The translations under genes were made by a program, and so were the position numbers. The notes under the pieces were generated by a model. That model saw only the letters and a program-made list of their open reading frames with translations. It did not search any database and had not been told where the DNA came from. Shown piece by piece: positions 34,144 to 44,003 of a stretch of DNA of 64,000 nucleotides. Position 1 is the stretch's first letter, and every line of letters begins with the position of its first letter. This stretch comes from an uncultured Bacteroidales bacterium (GTDB lineage: Bacteria > Bacteroidota > Bacteroidia > Bacteroidales > UBA932), in assembly GCA_905233345.1 (NCBI GenBank), contig CAJODQ010000012.1:22491-86490 (forward strand). The letters are read 5' to 3'.

Positions 34144-34716
34144 TTATTTGACGCGCTCGCCGTAGGAGCGGTCCGTGGTGTTGACGCGGATCTTGTCGCC
34201 CTGGTTGATGAAGAGCGGAACCATGATGATGGCGCCGGTCTCAAGGGTGGCTTCCTTGAGGGCGTTGGTCGAAGCGGTGTTGCCCTTGACAGCCGGTTCG
34301 GTGTAGGTCACTTCGAGTTCCACATAGGTAGGGAGCTCGCAGGTAAGGCAGCGCTCTTCTTCGCCTTCCACATGGAAGACCATGTTGACGATCTGGCCTT
34401 CCTTCATCAGGTCGGCATTCTCGACGATGTCTTTCTCGAGCTTGATCTGGTCGAAGGTTTCGTTGTTCATGAAGTTGAACCCGTCCTCTTCGGCATAGAT
34501 GAATTGATATTCGCGGTGCTCGACCGTGATCACATCAATTTTCTCACCGGCGTTCCAGGTTTTCTCCAGGATGCGGCCGTTCTCGAGGTTGCGGAGTTTG
34601 GACTTGACGAAAGCGGGCCCCTTGCCCGGTTTGACATGCTGGAACCATACGATGGAGCAGGGTTTTCCTTCGAAATCGAGATAAAGTCCGTTCTTGAAAT
34701 CAGCAGTTGTTGCCAT
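34144..34716 (-). CDS. efp: translation elongation factor P
   Basis: Relieves ribosome stalling at polyproline. 190 residues from the ATG at 34716 (MATTADFKNGLYLDF); the upstream extension of the frame is not family-like. Three beta-barrel domains as usual. The tip loop is KPGKGPAFVKSK, with Lys where modification occurs in the beta-lysylation class, not the Arg of the rhamnosylated class. The C-terminal signature is present as VPLFINQGDKIRVNTTDRSY. Confidence 0.97.
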   Translation of the reverse strand: MATTADFKNGLYLDFEGKPCSIVWFQHVKPGKGPAFVKSKLRNLENGRILEKTWNAGEKIDVITVEHREYQFIYAEEDGFNFMNNETFDQIKLEKDIVENADLMKEGQIVNMVFHVEGEEERCLTCELPTYVELEVTYTEPAVKGNTASTNALKEATLETGAIIMVPLFINQGDKIRVNTTDRSYGERVK

Positions 34717-34729
34717 ATAACAGTGTATT

Positions 34730-35614
34730 TTATAGATTATTATTGTCGGTTTGTCCGCCGCCAAGGCGCTGCAAATATATAAAAATTTCCTCTAACTGCC
34801 ATTTCGGGGTCGAGGTGGCTCCGCAAATACCCACAAAATCACCGTCCTGCAGCCAGTCCGGGTTGATCTGGGAAGCGTTTTCCACGCGGTAGGTGCGCGG
34901 GTTTTCGCCGCGGCACAGTTCGAAGAGCACCTTCCCGTTCGAGCTTTCCCGCCCGCTCACAAAGAGGATCACGGAGTGGTTGCGGGCGAATTCGACGAGC
35001 GACTGGTGGCGCTGCACCACCTGCCGGCAGATGGTGTCGTAGACTTCGGCGTCGGGGCGCTGGGCGCGGATGCGCGCGGCGATGGCCTGGAACTCGTCGG
35101 GGTCTTTGGTCGTCTGGGAGAAGAGGGCCACGGGACGGGAGAAGTCGATGCCCGCGAGGTCTTCGGGGCTGCTGATGACGATGGCCTCGCTGTCGGTCTG
35201 GCCCACCAGGCCGTTGACCTCGGCATGGCCTTTCTTGCCGAAGATCACCACCTGGCCGCCCTGTTCGCGGATCCGCTGCCATGTGCTGCGCACGCGCTCC
35301 TGGAGCTTCAGCACCACGGGGCAGGTGCAGTCGATTACCTGCAGGCGGTTGCGCCGGGCCAGCGCGTAGGTTTCCGGAGGCTCGCCGTGGGCGCGCACCA
35401 GGATCACGTCGTCGTGGAGCTGTTCCACCTCTTCGATGGACAGGATCTCCAGGCCCTTTTTCTTCAGGCGCTCAAGCTCCACCGAGTTGTGGACGATGGC
35501 CCCGAGCGAATAGAGCCGGGGGCTGTATTGGAGGTAGTTTTCCGCCTGCTCCACGGCACGGACCACGCCGTGGCAGAATCCGGAGCGGGGGTCGATTTCT
35601 ACCCGGAGATTCAT
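34730..35614 (-). CDS. ispH: 4-hydroxy-3-methylbut-2-enyl diphosphate reductase
   Basis: Last step of the MEP isoprenoid pathway, forming IPP and DMAPP with a 4Fe-4S cluster. 294 residues from the ATG at 35614. The three cluster cysteines are visible in SGFCHGVVRAV, VIDCTCPVV and YDTICRQVVQRH; also LGAIVHNSVELERL, VRAHGEPPE, GKKGHAEVNGLVGQ and GATSTPKWQLEEI. It overlaps the cmk stop by four bases (ATGA). Confidence 0.96.
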   Translation of the reverse strand: MNLRVEIDPRSGFCHGVVRAVEQAENYLQYSPRLYSLGAIVHNSVELERLKKKGLEILSIEEVEQLHDDVILVRAHGEPPETYALARRNRLQVIDCTCPVVLKLQERVRSTWQRIREQGGQVVIFGKKGHAEVNGLVGQTDSEAIVISSPEDLAGIDFSRPVALFSQTTKDPDEFQAIAARIRAQRPDAEVYDTICRQVVQRHQSLVEFARNHSVILFVSGRESSNGKVLFELCRGENPRTYRVENASQINPDWLQDGDFVGICGATSTPKWQLEEIFIYLQRLGGGQTDNNNL

Positions 35615-36312
35615 AAGATGCTGAGGTTGAAGCGTTCGCGCAGGATGCCGTCGAGCCATTGCATCTGCTCTTCGACGGTCATGTGGCTGTTGTCGAGGAC
35701 CAGGGCGTCTTCGGCCTGGCGAAGCGGGTTCATGGCGCGGTGCGAGTCGATGTAGTCGCGCTCCTGCACGTTTTTGAGGATGGCATCGAAGTCGGGATGC
35801 TGCCCGGCTTCCTCCATCTGGCGGACGCGGCGCTCTGCGCGGATGCGCGCATCGGCGGTCATGAAGATCTTCAGATCGGCGTTGGGAAAGACCGCCGTGC
35901 CGATGTCCCGGCCATCCATCACGCAGCCCTTCGCCCCCAGCTTATGCAACTGCTCGTCTACGAAATTGCGCACGAAAGGGAGGGCGGCGATGGCGCTCAC
36001 GTTGCGGGCCACCTCCAGCTCCCGGATCTGGGCGGACACGTCGTCGCTGCCCAGGAAAACGCGCATCGTGCCGTCGGCCTTGGGCATGACGGAAATGTCG
36101 ATCTTGCCCAGGAGGATGTCTTCCTGCAGCTGCCGTTCGTCGATCCGTCCGTTCCATTCGATCCGTCCGCTGCGCAGTCCGTAAAGGGTGACGGTGCGGT
36201 AGAGGGCGCCGCTGTCGAGGTAGAGAATACCGAGGCGGCGGGCGATCTCCACGGCGAAGGTGCCCTTTCCGGTGGAGGAATATCCGTCGATGGCGATGAT
36301 GAGCTTGTTCAT
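35611..36312 (-). CDS. cmk: cytidylate kinase
   Basis: Phosphorylates CMP and dCMP. 233 residues; P-loop DGYSSTGKGTFA (residues 9-20), LDSGALYRTVTLYGL nucleotide-binding helix, VMDGRDIGTAVFPNADLKIFM and the lid RIRAERRVRQ. First gene of the minus-strand group cmk-ispH-efp-transglutaminase-der. The 80 bases to the divergent regulator at 36394 hold the promoter region for both sides; on the minus strand I do not see a clear box. Confidence 0.95.
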   Translation of the reverse strand: MNKLIIAIDGYSSTGKGTFAVEIARRLGILYLDSGALYRTVTLYGLRSGRIEWNGRIDERQLQEDILLGKIDISVMPKADGTMRVFLGSDDVSAQIRELEVARNVSAIAALPFVRNFVDEQLHKLGAKGCVMDGRDIGTAVFPNADLKIFMTADARIRAERRVRQMEEAGQHPDFDAILKNVQERDYIDSHRAMNPLRQAEDALVLDNSHMTVEEQMQWLDGILRERFNLSIL

Positions 36313-36358
36313 AGGCTGATGTGCGAATCTATTCCTACAAATATATGAAATTTATCGC

Positions 36359-36366
36359 TATCTTTG
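36359..36366 (+). promoter_or_regulatory. -7 box of the sigma-54 activator gene
   Basis: TATCTTTG, 27 bases above the ATG at 36394. The -33 region is not clear. The box decides the start, since the frame's earlier ATG at 36364 overlaps it. Confidence 0.55.
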
Positions 36367-36393
36367 CATTTTCTGGATATAAATAGCATTACC

Positions 36394-37532
<1,139 letters not shown>

Positions 37533-37554
<22 letters not shown>

Positions 37555-38102
37555 GCGAGCGTGCCGGGGTGTTTGGGCTGGACGCCCTTTCCCTTGTAGT
37601 ATTTCTGAATCTTTTTCAGGTCGGCCATGGCGTCGTCGCTGCATTCCATGCGCCAGCCGTAGGTGATTTCCTTTTTACCCCAGTCGAAATAGCCGACGTA
37701 GACCGGGACGCCGGCGGCTTTGGCGATGGTGTGGAAACCGGTCTTCCAACGCTTGACGGGCTTGCGGGTACCTTCGGGGGCGATACAGAGGGCGAACTGT
37801 TCGCTTTCTTCCATGGCTTCAATCACCTGTCGGGTGATGCTGACGGGGTTCTGGCGGTCCACCGGGATGGCGCCTACGCTGCGCAGGAGCGCGCCCAGGG
37901 GCCAGAAGAAGAATTCTTTTTTGATCATCACGCGCGGCTTGCCGCCCAGTGAACGGTAGAAGAACCAGGCCACGACGAAATCCCAAATCGAGGAGTGGGG
38001 CACGCCCAGCAGAATCAGCTTGGGCTCGGGCGGAAGTTCCGTATCGGGAGTGGTCCAGTGCATCCATTTGGTGAGGATGCGGCGGGCGGTGGCGGGTTTC
38101 AT
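37533..38102 (-). CDS. lysophospholipid acyltransferase (PlsC-like)
   Basis: 189 residues from the ATG at 38102. Catalytic H-x4-D in GVPHSSIWDFV (about residues 36-41), then KKEFFFWPLGALLRSVGAIPVDR and the glycerol-3-phosphate-binding IAPEGTRKPVKRWKTGFH, giving the four acyltransferase blocks. It is a short member, close to those that use lysophosphatidate or lyso-ornithine lipids; the exact acceptor is not evident. It follows parE by 14 bases on the minus strand and overlaps the sigma-54 activator's 3' end by 22 bases. Confidence 0.88.
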
Positions 38103-38116
38103 GGCAGCGGGTTGGC

Positions 38117-40039
38117 TTACTGGGCTTCTTCGGTGTTGTCGATGTCGCTCCGGAGGTTCGTGCGGATGAACTTCTGGCGGACGGGCGTATTGTCGCCCAT
38201 ATAGAACTGGATGATGTCGGCGATCTTGTCTTCGCCCGTCAGGTGCACCTGCTCGAGGCGGATATCGTCGCCGATGAATCCCTTGAATTCGTCGGGAGAG
38301 ATCTCGCCCAGGCCTTTGAAGCGGGTGATCTCGGCGCCGCGGCCCATCTGCTTCAGGGCGGTATCCTTCTCGGCAGAGCTGTAGCAGTAGACGTTGGTTT
38401 TCTTGTCGCGGACGCGGAAGAGCGGGGTCTGCAGGATCGAAAGGTGGCCGGCGCGCACCACGTCGGGGTAGAACTTCAGGAAGAAGGTGAGCATCAGCAG
38501 GCGGATGTGCATGCCGTCCACATCGGCATCGGTCGCGATGACGATGTTGTTGTAGCGCAGGCCTTCCACGCCTTCCTCGATGCCCAGGGCGGACTGCAGC
38601 AGGCAGAGCTCCACGTTCTTTTCGGCGTAGAGATCTTTCTTCGAGGCCTTGGCGCAGTTGAAGGGTTTGCCCATGAGGCTGAACACGGCCTGCACGTTGG
38701 CGTCGCGGCTCTTGGTGATGGATCCGGATGCGGAGTCGCCCTCGGTGATGAAGAGGGTGCTCTTTTCGGCGAGCGGGTTGCGGTCCCCGTAGTGGATGTG
38801 GCAGTCGCGCAGCTTCTTGTTGTGGACGCTGGCTTTCTTGAGGCGCGTCTTGGTCTTCTTGCTGATGCTGGAGATGGCGTTGCGCTCCTTCTCGGAGTCC
38901 TGGATCTTGGCCAGGATGATGTCGGCCACGTCGAGGTTGCGGTGCAGGTAGTTGTCGAGTTCCGTGGAGAGGAAGTCGTACATGGTCTTGCTCAGGGTCG
39001 GGCCGTGGGTGCCGTCCTGCTTGTTCTGCCACATGTATTTCGAGCCGAGCTGCACCTTGGTCTGGCCTTCGAACTCGGGCTCCTGGATGCGGACGCTCAC
39101 GGCGCCGATGATGGACTGGCGCACGTCGACGGGGTTGAAGTCTTTCTTGTAAAAGTCCTTGAGCACCTTGGCGAGGGCTTCCTTGAAGGCGGCCAGGTGG
39201 GTGCCGCCCAGGGTGGTGTTCTGGCCGTTGACGAAGGAATAGATGTTTTCGCCGTAGCCGCTGCCATGGGTGAAGGCCACCTCGATGTCCTGGGTCTTCA
39301 GGTGGATGGGGGCGTAGAGAGGCTCTTCGTCGATGCTTTCGTTGAGCAGGTCGAGCAGGCCGTTCTCCGACTTGTAGTCCACGCCGTTGAAGGTAAGTTT
39401 CAGGCCGACGTTGAGGTAGGCGTAGTTGCGGAGCATCGTGTCGATGTACTCCGTGTTGTATTCGTAGGGCTCGAAGAGGGTTTCGTCGGGGATGAAGCTG
39501 ATGAGGGTGCCGTTGCGTTCGGTGGTGGGCTTCGGAGTGAAGTCCGGGGTCTGGAGGATGCCGCGTTCGTATTCGAGGGCGAGGGTTTCGCCGTTGCGGA
39601 ACGACTGGACGGTGAAATGGCTAGAGAGGGCGTTGGCGGCCTTGAGGCCGACGCCGTTCATGCCCACGGATTTCTGGAAGGTCTTGTTGTCGAACTTGGC
39701 GCCGGTGTGGAGCTTGCTCACGGCGGCGTCGAGCAGGTTCTGGTTCTTGTCTTTCTCGCTGAAACCGAAGGGGATGCCGCGGCCGAAGTCTCGGATCGAG
39801 ATCCGTTTGTCTTCGATCTTGATGATGATCTGTTTGCCGAAGCCCATCGCAAACTCGTCGATCGAGTTGTCGATGATCTCCTTCATCAACACGTACATGC
39901 CGTCGTTGGGCGCGGTACCGTCGCCCAGCCGGCCGATGTACATACCCGGCCGCAGTCGGATGTGTTCCAGGTCTTCCAGATGGACGATGCTCTCGTCGCC
40001 GTAGTCGTGCTCAGGGATATTCAGTGTCTCGTCAGCCAT
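38117..40039 (-). CDS. parE: DNA topoisomerase IV subunit B
   Basis: ATPase subunit of the chromosome-decatenating type II topoisomerase. 640 residues: GHKL ATPase with EIIDNSIDEFAMG, DFGRGIPFGFSEK and MNGVGLKAANALS; transducer domain; TOPRIM with FITEGDSASGSITKSRD and IATDADVDGMHIRLL; C-terminal RFKGLGEISPDEFKGFI. Length and the short TOPRIM region without the GyrB insert favour ParE over GyrB. parC is not next to it; plsC follows instead. The promoter TATCTTTG is on the minus strand at 40081-40088, and the leader between them is almost wholly a CCGGG palindrome. Confidence 0.92.
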   Translation of the reverse strand: MADETLNIPEHDYGDESIVHLEDLEHIRLRPGMYIGRLGDGTAPNDGMYVLMKEIIDNSIDEFAMGFGKQIIIKIEDKRISIRDFGRGIPFGFSEKDKNQNLLDAAVSKLHTGAKFDNKTFQKSVGMNGVGLKAANALSSHFTVQSFRNGETLALEYERGILQTPDFTPKPTTERNGTLISFIPDETLFEPYEYNTEYIDTMLRNYAYLNVGLKLTFNGVDYKSENGLLDLLNESIDEEPLYAPIHLKTQDIEVAFTHGSGYGENIYSFVNGQNTTLGGTHLAAFKEALAKVLKDFYKKDFNPVDVRQSIIGAVSVRIQEPEFEGQTKVQLGSKYMWQNKQDGTHGPTLSKTMYDFLSTELDNYLHRNLDVADIILAKIQDSEKERNAISSISKKTKTRLKKASVHNKKLRDCHIHYGDRNPLAEKSTLFITEGDSASGSITKSRDANVQAVFSLMGKPFNCAKASKKDLYAEKNVELCLLQSALGIEEGVEGLRYNNIVIATDADVDGMHIRLLMLTFFLKFYPDVVRAGHLSILQTPLFRVRDKKTNVYCYSSAEKDTALKQMGRGAEITRFKGLGEISPDEFKGFIGDDIRLEQVHLTGEDKIADIIQFYMGDNTPVRQKFIRTNLRSDIDNTEEAQ

Positions 40040-40046
40040 GCATTTC

Positions 40047-40073
40047 CGTCATTCCGGGCCTGACCCGGAATCT
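40047..40073 (-). repeat. CCGGG palindrome in the parE leader
   Basis: ATTCCGGG (40051-40058) pairs with CCCGGAAT (40064-40071). It lies between the parE promoter and start codon, so the parE mRNA would begin with this hairpin, seven or so bases ahead of the initiation region. Confidence 0.75.
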
Positions 40074-40080
40074 CATCTTG

Positions 40081-40088
40081 CAAAGATA
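40081..40088 (-). promoter_or_regulatory. promoter of parE-plsC
   Basis: CAAAGATA on the plus strand, that is TATCTTTG read toward parE. A TTG lies about 18-20 bases further upstream (plus-strand CAA near 40107). Confidence 0.7.
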
Positions 40089-40116
40089 ATAAAAATCCCT
40101 TTTTGCAACAAAAACG

Positions 40117-41043
40117 TTATTGTTTCCCCGGTGCAAGTTGCGCGAGGACGACGGCGACGGCGATGAGGGCGGCGCCGAGGAGCTCGCGCGGCGTAAGGCG
40201 CTGGTGAAGGATGAGCCAGCCCGCGAGGACAGCGAAGAGCGATTCCGTACTCATGATGAGCGAGGCCAGTGTGGGATTGAGGCCTTTTTGGCCGACGATT
40301 TGGAGCGTGTAGCCCACGGCGCTGGAAAGAATGGCGGCATAGAGCAGCGGAATCCATGCATCCCAGGATGCGAAAGGCGCTGCCCAGGCCTTCAGGCCGA
40401 CCGGTGCGATGTCACGGAACACCATCAGCACGGAAGCCAGCACGCCGCAGGTCAGGAACTGGATGGCAGCCAATTTCACCGCGTCATAACGGGGCGAGAA
40501 GCGGTCAACCGCCAGGATCTGAAAAGAGAAAGCCACGGCGCAAAGCAGCACCAGCAGGTCGCTGCGCTGGATGGTGAACGCCGAATCAATACAGAGAAAC
40601 CAGAGCCCGACCAGGCCGATGGCCACGCCCAGCCAGAGCACCCAGCCGGTCCGGCGGTGGAACACCACCCAGTTGAGAATCGGGACCAGGACGATATAAG
40701 TGGCCGTGATGAAGCCGGCCTTCCCGGCGCCGGTGCCCTGCGCGATGCCCTCCTGCTGCACGAGGCTGGCGATGCAGAGCAGCACGCCGCAAATGATGCC
40801 TGCTTTCCACAGGCCGCGCGAAGCGCGAGATGCCGGGTCAAGCCCGGCATGACGGTCTGGATGACGGTCGGTCATCCAGATCACCGGCAACAGGGCTGCA
40901 GCGGCAATGAGGAACCGCAGCCCCGTGAAGGTGCAGGAGCCCATGTACTGGCTCCCTTCGCTCTGCGCTACGAACGCGACGCCCCAGATAGCAGCCGTCA
41001 GCGCCAGCAGCAGCGAATTGCGCAGTTGCCGGTTCTCCGCCAC
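40117..41043 (-). CDS. EamA/DMT-superfamily transporter with a repeat-encoded insert
   Basis: 308 residues with ten predicted membrane helices in two EamA halves (LLLALTAAIWGVAFVAQSEG at the start; SSAVGYTLQIVGQKGLNPTLASLIMSTESLFAVLAGWLIL in pieces near the end). Such carriers export amino acids or other small metabolites; the substrate is unknown. Between helices 2 and 3 the loop reads DRHPDRHAGLDPASRASRG, which is the translation of a CCGGG palindrome (40828-40853) inserted in frame. The gene follows pruA by six bases and is probably co-transcribed, which might suggest export of proline-related compounds, but this is only inference. Confidence 0.88.
   Translation of the reverse strand: MAENRQLRNSLLLALTAAIWGVAFVAQSEGSQYMGSCTFTGLRFLIAAAALLPVIWMTDRHPDRHAGLDPASRASRGLWKAGIICGVLLCIASLVQQEGIAQGTGAGKAGFITATYIVLVPILNWVVFHRRTGWVLWLGVAIGLVGLWFLCIDSAFTIQRSDLLVLLCAVAFSFQILAVDRFSPRYDAVKLAAIQFLTCGVLASVLMVFRDIAPVGLKAWAAPFASWDAWIPLLYAAILSSAVGYTLQIVGQKGLNPTLASLIMSTESLFAVLAGWLILHQRLTPRELLGAALIAVAVVLAQLAPGKQ
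40828..40853 (-). repeat. CCGGG palindrome inside the EamA coding sequence
   Basis: ATGCCGGG (40830-40837) pairs with CCCGGCAT (40843-40850). Read on the minus strand in frame it gives RHAGLDPASR. It does not break the frame and lies in a predicted cytoplasmic loop, where an insertion is tolerated. Confidence 0.8.
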
Positions 41044-41049
41044 GTGCCG

Positions 41050-42675
41050 CTACTTCATGTAGGGGTATTTGTAGCCGCGAGCGGGGACCAGGGTCTCCTT
41101 GATGGCGCGCGGGATGGCCCAGCGGATGAGGTTGAACTCGCCGCCGGCCTTGTCGTTCGTACCCGACTTGCGGCTGCCGCCGAAAGGCTGAAGGCCGACC
41201 ACGGCGCCCGTAGGCTTGTCGTTCACATAGAAGTTGCCGGCTGCATAGCGCAGCTTGTCGGCGACTTTCTGCACCAACAGGCGGTCCTGTCCGAACACGG
41301 CGCCGGTCAGGCCGTAAGGCGAGGTAGTGTCGCAGAGCTCGACCGCCTTGTCCATATCCTTGTCTTCATAGACATAGACCGTGAGCACGGGACCGAAGAT
41401 CTCTTCTTCCATGGTCTTGAAGTGCGGATCGGTGGTCTCGATGACCGTCGGCTCCACGAAGTAGCCCTTGCTCTTGTCGCACTTGCCGCCGATGACGACT
41501 TTGGCCTTGCGCGATTTCTTCGCATACGCAATGTTGGCGGCGATGTTGTCGAAGGAGACCTCGTCGATCACGGCGTTGATGAAGTTGTCGGGATCGCAGA
41601 CGTCACCCATCTTCGCCTCAGCGGCGAAGGCCTTCATGCCTTCCAGAATCTTCGGCCACAGCGACTTGGGTACGTACATGCGCGAAGCGGCGGAGCACTT
41701 CTGGCCCTGGAACTCGAACGCGCCGCAGAAGGCTGCGGTGGCCACGTCCTCGGCCACGGCGGTCGGCGTCACAAAGATGAAGTCCTTGCCACCCGTCTCG
41801 CCCACCAGACGCGGATAATTCACATAGGTGTCGATGTTCTCGCCCACCTGGCGCCAGAGCGTGTTGAAGGTGGCGCTGGAACCGGTGAAATGGACGCCGG
41901 CCAGGTGCTTCGACGCGAAGATCTCCTTGCCGATCACGGAACCCTGGCCCGGGATGAAGTTCACCACGCCGTCGGGCAGGCCGGCTTCCTTGTAGATCTG
42001 CATGAGGTAATAGTTCGAGAGGATGGCCGTGGTGGACGGCTTCCACACGGTGACGTTGCCCATGAGCACGGGCGACATGTTGAGGTTCGAAGCAATGGAA
42101 GTGAAGTTGAACGGCGTCAGCGCGAAGACGAAGCCTTCGAGGGCGCGGTACTCCACGGTGTTGATCTGGCCCTTCGCGCTCTTCGGCTGGAAGCCGTAGA
42201 TCTCGGAGGCGAAGTGGGCGTTGTAGCGCAGGAAATCGATGAGCTCGCAGGTGGAGTCGATCTCGGCCTGGTAGAAGTTCTTGCTCTGGCCGAGCATCGT
42301 GGCGGCGTTCATCAGCGCGCGGTATTTCGTGGAAATGAGTTCAGCGGCCTTCATCAGGATGGCGGCGCGCACCGTCCAGTCGGTCATGGACCACTGCTTG
42401 TGGGCCTCCATGGCGGCATCGATGGCCATGCGGACCTCCTTCGGGCCGGCCTTGTGGTAGGTGGCCAGCACATGATGGTGGTCGTGCGGCATCACCACCT
42501 TGCCGGTATTGCCAGTGCGGACTTCCTTTCCGCCGATGATCAGCGGGATCTCGATTTCGATGGAGCTTTGGCGCTTGAGCTCTTTTTCGAGGGCTTCACG
42601 CTCGGGCGATCCTTTCAGATAGGTCTTCACCGGCTCGTTGGCCGGATCGGGGAATGCATAGATGGCGTCTCTCAT
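41050..42675 (-). CDS. pruA: L-glutamate gamma-semialdehyde (1-pyrroline-5-carboxylate) dehydrogenase
   Basis: Oxidises glutamate semialdehyde, formed from proline, to glutamate with NAD+. 541 residues of the aldehyde dehydrogenase superfamily, P5CDH type 1: catalytic Cys in FQGQKCSAASRMYVP, Glu in RLVGETGGKDFIFV, NAD-binding HFTGSSATFNTLW, and the closing NDKPTGAVVGLQPFGGSRKSGTNDKAGG with C-terminal GYKYPYMK. No proline dehydrogenase domain is fused; a candidate proline-type dehydrogenase is encoded at 44004. Promoter candidate on the minus strand: TAATTTTG (42710-42717) with TTG at 42739-42741. Confidence 0.95.
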   Translation of the reverse strand: MRDAIYAFPDPANEPVKTYLKGSPEREALEKELKRQSSIEIEIPLIIGGKEVRTGNTGKVVMPHDHHHVLATYHKAGPKEVRMAIDAAMEAHKQWSMTDWTVRAAILMKAAELISTKYRALMNAATMLGQSKNFYQAEIDSTCELIDFLRYNAHFASEIYGFQPKSAKGQINTVEYRALEGFVFALTPFNFTSIASNLNMSPVLMGNVTVWKPSTTAILSNYYLMQIYKEAGLPDGVVNFIPGQGSVIGKEIFASKHLAGVHFTGSSATFNTLWRQVGENIDTYVNYPRLVGETGGKDFIFVTPTAVAEDVATAAFCGAFEFQGQKCSAASRMYVPKSLWPKILEGMKAFAAEAKMGDVCDPDNFINAVIDEVSFDNIAANIAYAKKSRKAKVVIGGKCDKSKGYFVEPTVIETTDPHFKTMEEEIFGPVLTVYVYEDKDMDKAVELCDTTSPYGLTGAVFGQDRLLVQKVADKLRYAAGNFYVNDKPTGAVVGLQPFGGSRKSGTNDKAGGEFNLIRWAIPRAIKETLVPARGYKYPYMK

Positions 42676-42709
42676 TTCAGTATGTTTGATTTGTTGGTTT
42701 CACAATCTT

Positions 42710-42741
42710 CAAAATTACGAATTTTTTGTGTAACTTCGCAA
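42710..42741. promoter_or_regulatory. overlapping divergent promoters for pruA (-) and the nucleoside kinase (+)
   Basis: On the minus strand, TTG (42739-42741) and TAATTTTG (42710-42717) with 21-base spacing point toward pruA. On the plus strand TAACTTCG (42731-42738), one mismatch from consensus, points toward the gene at 42767. The two overlap. Confidence 0.5.
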
Positions 42742-42766
42742 CCGTTCACTCCAAAATCAGGCAAAA

Positions 42767-43381
42767 ATGCACATCGGCATTGCAGGCAACATCGGCAGCG
42801 GCAAGACCACCCTCACGCGCATGCTCGCGCAGCACTATGGCTGGACCCCGAAATACGAGGCCGTGACCCACAATCCGTTTCTGGAAGACTACTACAAGGA
42901 CATCCAGCGCTGGTCGTTCAACCTCGAAGTGTATTTCCTGACGCAGCGTTTCAAGGATGTGATGGAGATCGCCCGGAGCAAGGAAACCATCATCCAGGAC
43001 CGCACCATTTTCGAGGGTGTGTACGTGTTCGTGGCCAACAACGTGGCACAGGGAAACCTCTCCCAGCGCGACTTCGACGCGTACATGGACCTTTTCCACG
43101 TGATGATGCAGATGGTCAAGCTGCCCGACTTGCTGATTTACCTGCGCTGCTCGATTCCGCACCTGGTCGCCCAGATCCAGAAGCGCGGCCGCGACTACGA
43201 GCAGTCCATCAGCCTGGAATACCTGGGCGGCCTCAACAACCGGTATGAGGAATTTATCTACAAGGAGTACAAAGGCGACGTGCTGACCATCGACGCCGAC
43301 CAGCTCGACTTCCAGAACAATCCGGAAGATTTCGCTTCCATTACCGACAAGATCGACGCCCGGCTGTTCGGCCTGTTCTGA
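42767..43381 (+). CDS. deoxynucleoside kinase (dAdo/dGuo type)
   Basis: 204 residues of the deoxynucleoside kinase family for purine (or mixed) deoxynucleoside salvage. P-loop GIAGNIGSGKTTL (residues 4-16), ERS-like DRTIFEGVYVF with the catalytic acid region, substrate segment NPFLEDYYKDIQRWSFNLEVYFLTQRF (in pieces), and the lid RGRDYEQSISLEYL. Specificity cannot be read from sequence alone. Its stop is 12 bases from the convergent rmlC stop. Confidence 0.9.
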   Translation: MHIGIAGNIGSGKTTLTRMLAQHYGWTPKYEAVTHNPFLEDYYKDIQRWSFNLEVYFLTQRFKDVMEIARSKETIIQDRTIFEGVYVFVANNVAQGNLSQRDFDAYMDLFHVMMQMVKLPDLLIYLRCSIPHLVAQIQKRGRDYEQSISLEYLGGLNNRYEEFIYKEYKGDVLTIDADQLDFQNNPEDFASITDKIDARLFGLF

Positions 43382-43393
43382 TTTTTCGTTCCA

Positions 43394-43930
43394 TTATTCG
43401 CCGAAGAACGGCGCCTTGCTGTCTTTTTCCGAGAGGATGACTTCGTCGGGAGAGATGCCCCAGTCGATGCCGAAGGCGGGGTCGTTCCAGCGATAGGAAC
43501 CTTCTGCCTCGGGGGCGTAGTAATTGTCGCATTTGTATTGGAAGATGGTGTTGTCTTCCAGCACCAGAAAGCCGTGGGCGAAGCCGCGCGGGATGAAGAA
43601 CTGTAGCTTGTTTTCACCGCTCAGCACTACTTTCACGCTCTGGCCGAAAGTCGGCGAACCGGGACGGATGTCCACCGCCACGTCGAGCACGCTGCCCTGC
43701 ACCACGCGCAGGAGCTTGGCCTGCGCCAAGTCACCTTTCTGAAAATGAAGGCCGCGCAGCACGCCCTTCTTCGCGGAGAGCGACTCATTGTCCTGCACGA
43801 AAGCAACGGGTCCCACGTGGGCCTCGAAGTCGCGCAGCGAAAAAGATTCGAAGAAATAACCGCGATTGTCGCCGAACACCCGCGGTTCGATGATCCACAC
43901 GCCTTCAATTTCAGTTTTGATGTAATTCAT
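43394..43930 (-). CDS. rmlC: dTDP-4-dehydrorhamnose 3,5-epimerase
   Basis: Third enzyme of dTDP-L-rhamnose synthesis. 178 residues, cupin fold: GVWIIEPRVFGDNRGYFFESF, LSAKKGVLRGLHFQKGD (with the catalytic His), DVAVDIRPGSPTFGQ, FIPRGFAHGFLVLED and the C-terminal YRWNDPAFGIDWG with the conserved Tyr/Asp. Promoter TACCTTTG on the minus strand at 43953-43960. rmlA and rmlB are not in this window; rmlD is at 47245, separated by the large dehydrogenase gene. Confidence 0.95.
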   Translation of the reverse strand: MNYIKTEIEGVWIIEPRVFGDNRGYFFESFSLRDFEAHVGPVAFVQDNESLSAKKGVLRGLHFQKGDLAQAKLLRVVQGSVLDVAVDIRPGSPTFGQSVKVVLSGENKLQFFIPRGFAHGFLVLEDNTIFQYKCDNYYAPEAEGSYRWNDPAFGIDWGISPDEVILSEKDSKAPFFGE

Positions 43931-43952
43931 CGGATTCTGCTTTTCAACTGTA

Positions 43953-43981
43953 CAAAGGTAAGCTTATTTTTCGTAAATTTG
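43953..43981. promoter_or_regulatory. divergent promoters for rmlC (-) and the fused dehydrogenase (+)
   Basis: TACCTTTG on the minus strand (43953-43960) faces rmlC; TAAATTTG on the plus strand (43974-43981) lies 22 bases above the ATG at 44004. Confidence 0.65.
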
Positions 43982-44003
43982 TAGGATAAGTAACCAAACA
44001 CCC

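Noticed and set aside
38243..40063. Plus-strand frame of 606 codons opposite parE
   Set aside because: parE motifs are complete on the minus strand; this is a codon-bias shadow.
40120..43248. Plus-strand open frame of 1042 codons opposite eamA and pruA
   Set aside because: Antisense to two clear enzymes/transporters and runs into the nucleoside kinase in the wrong frame; no family features.
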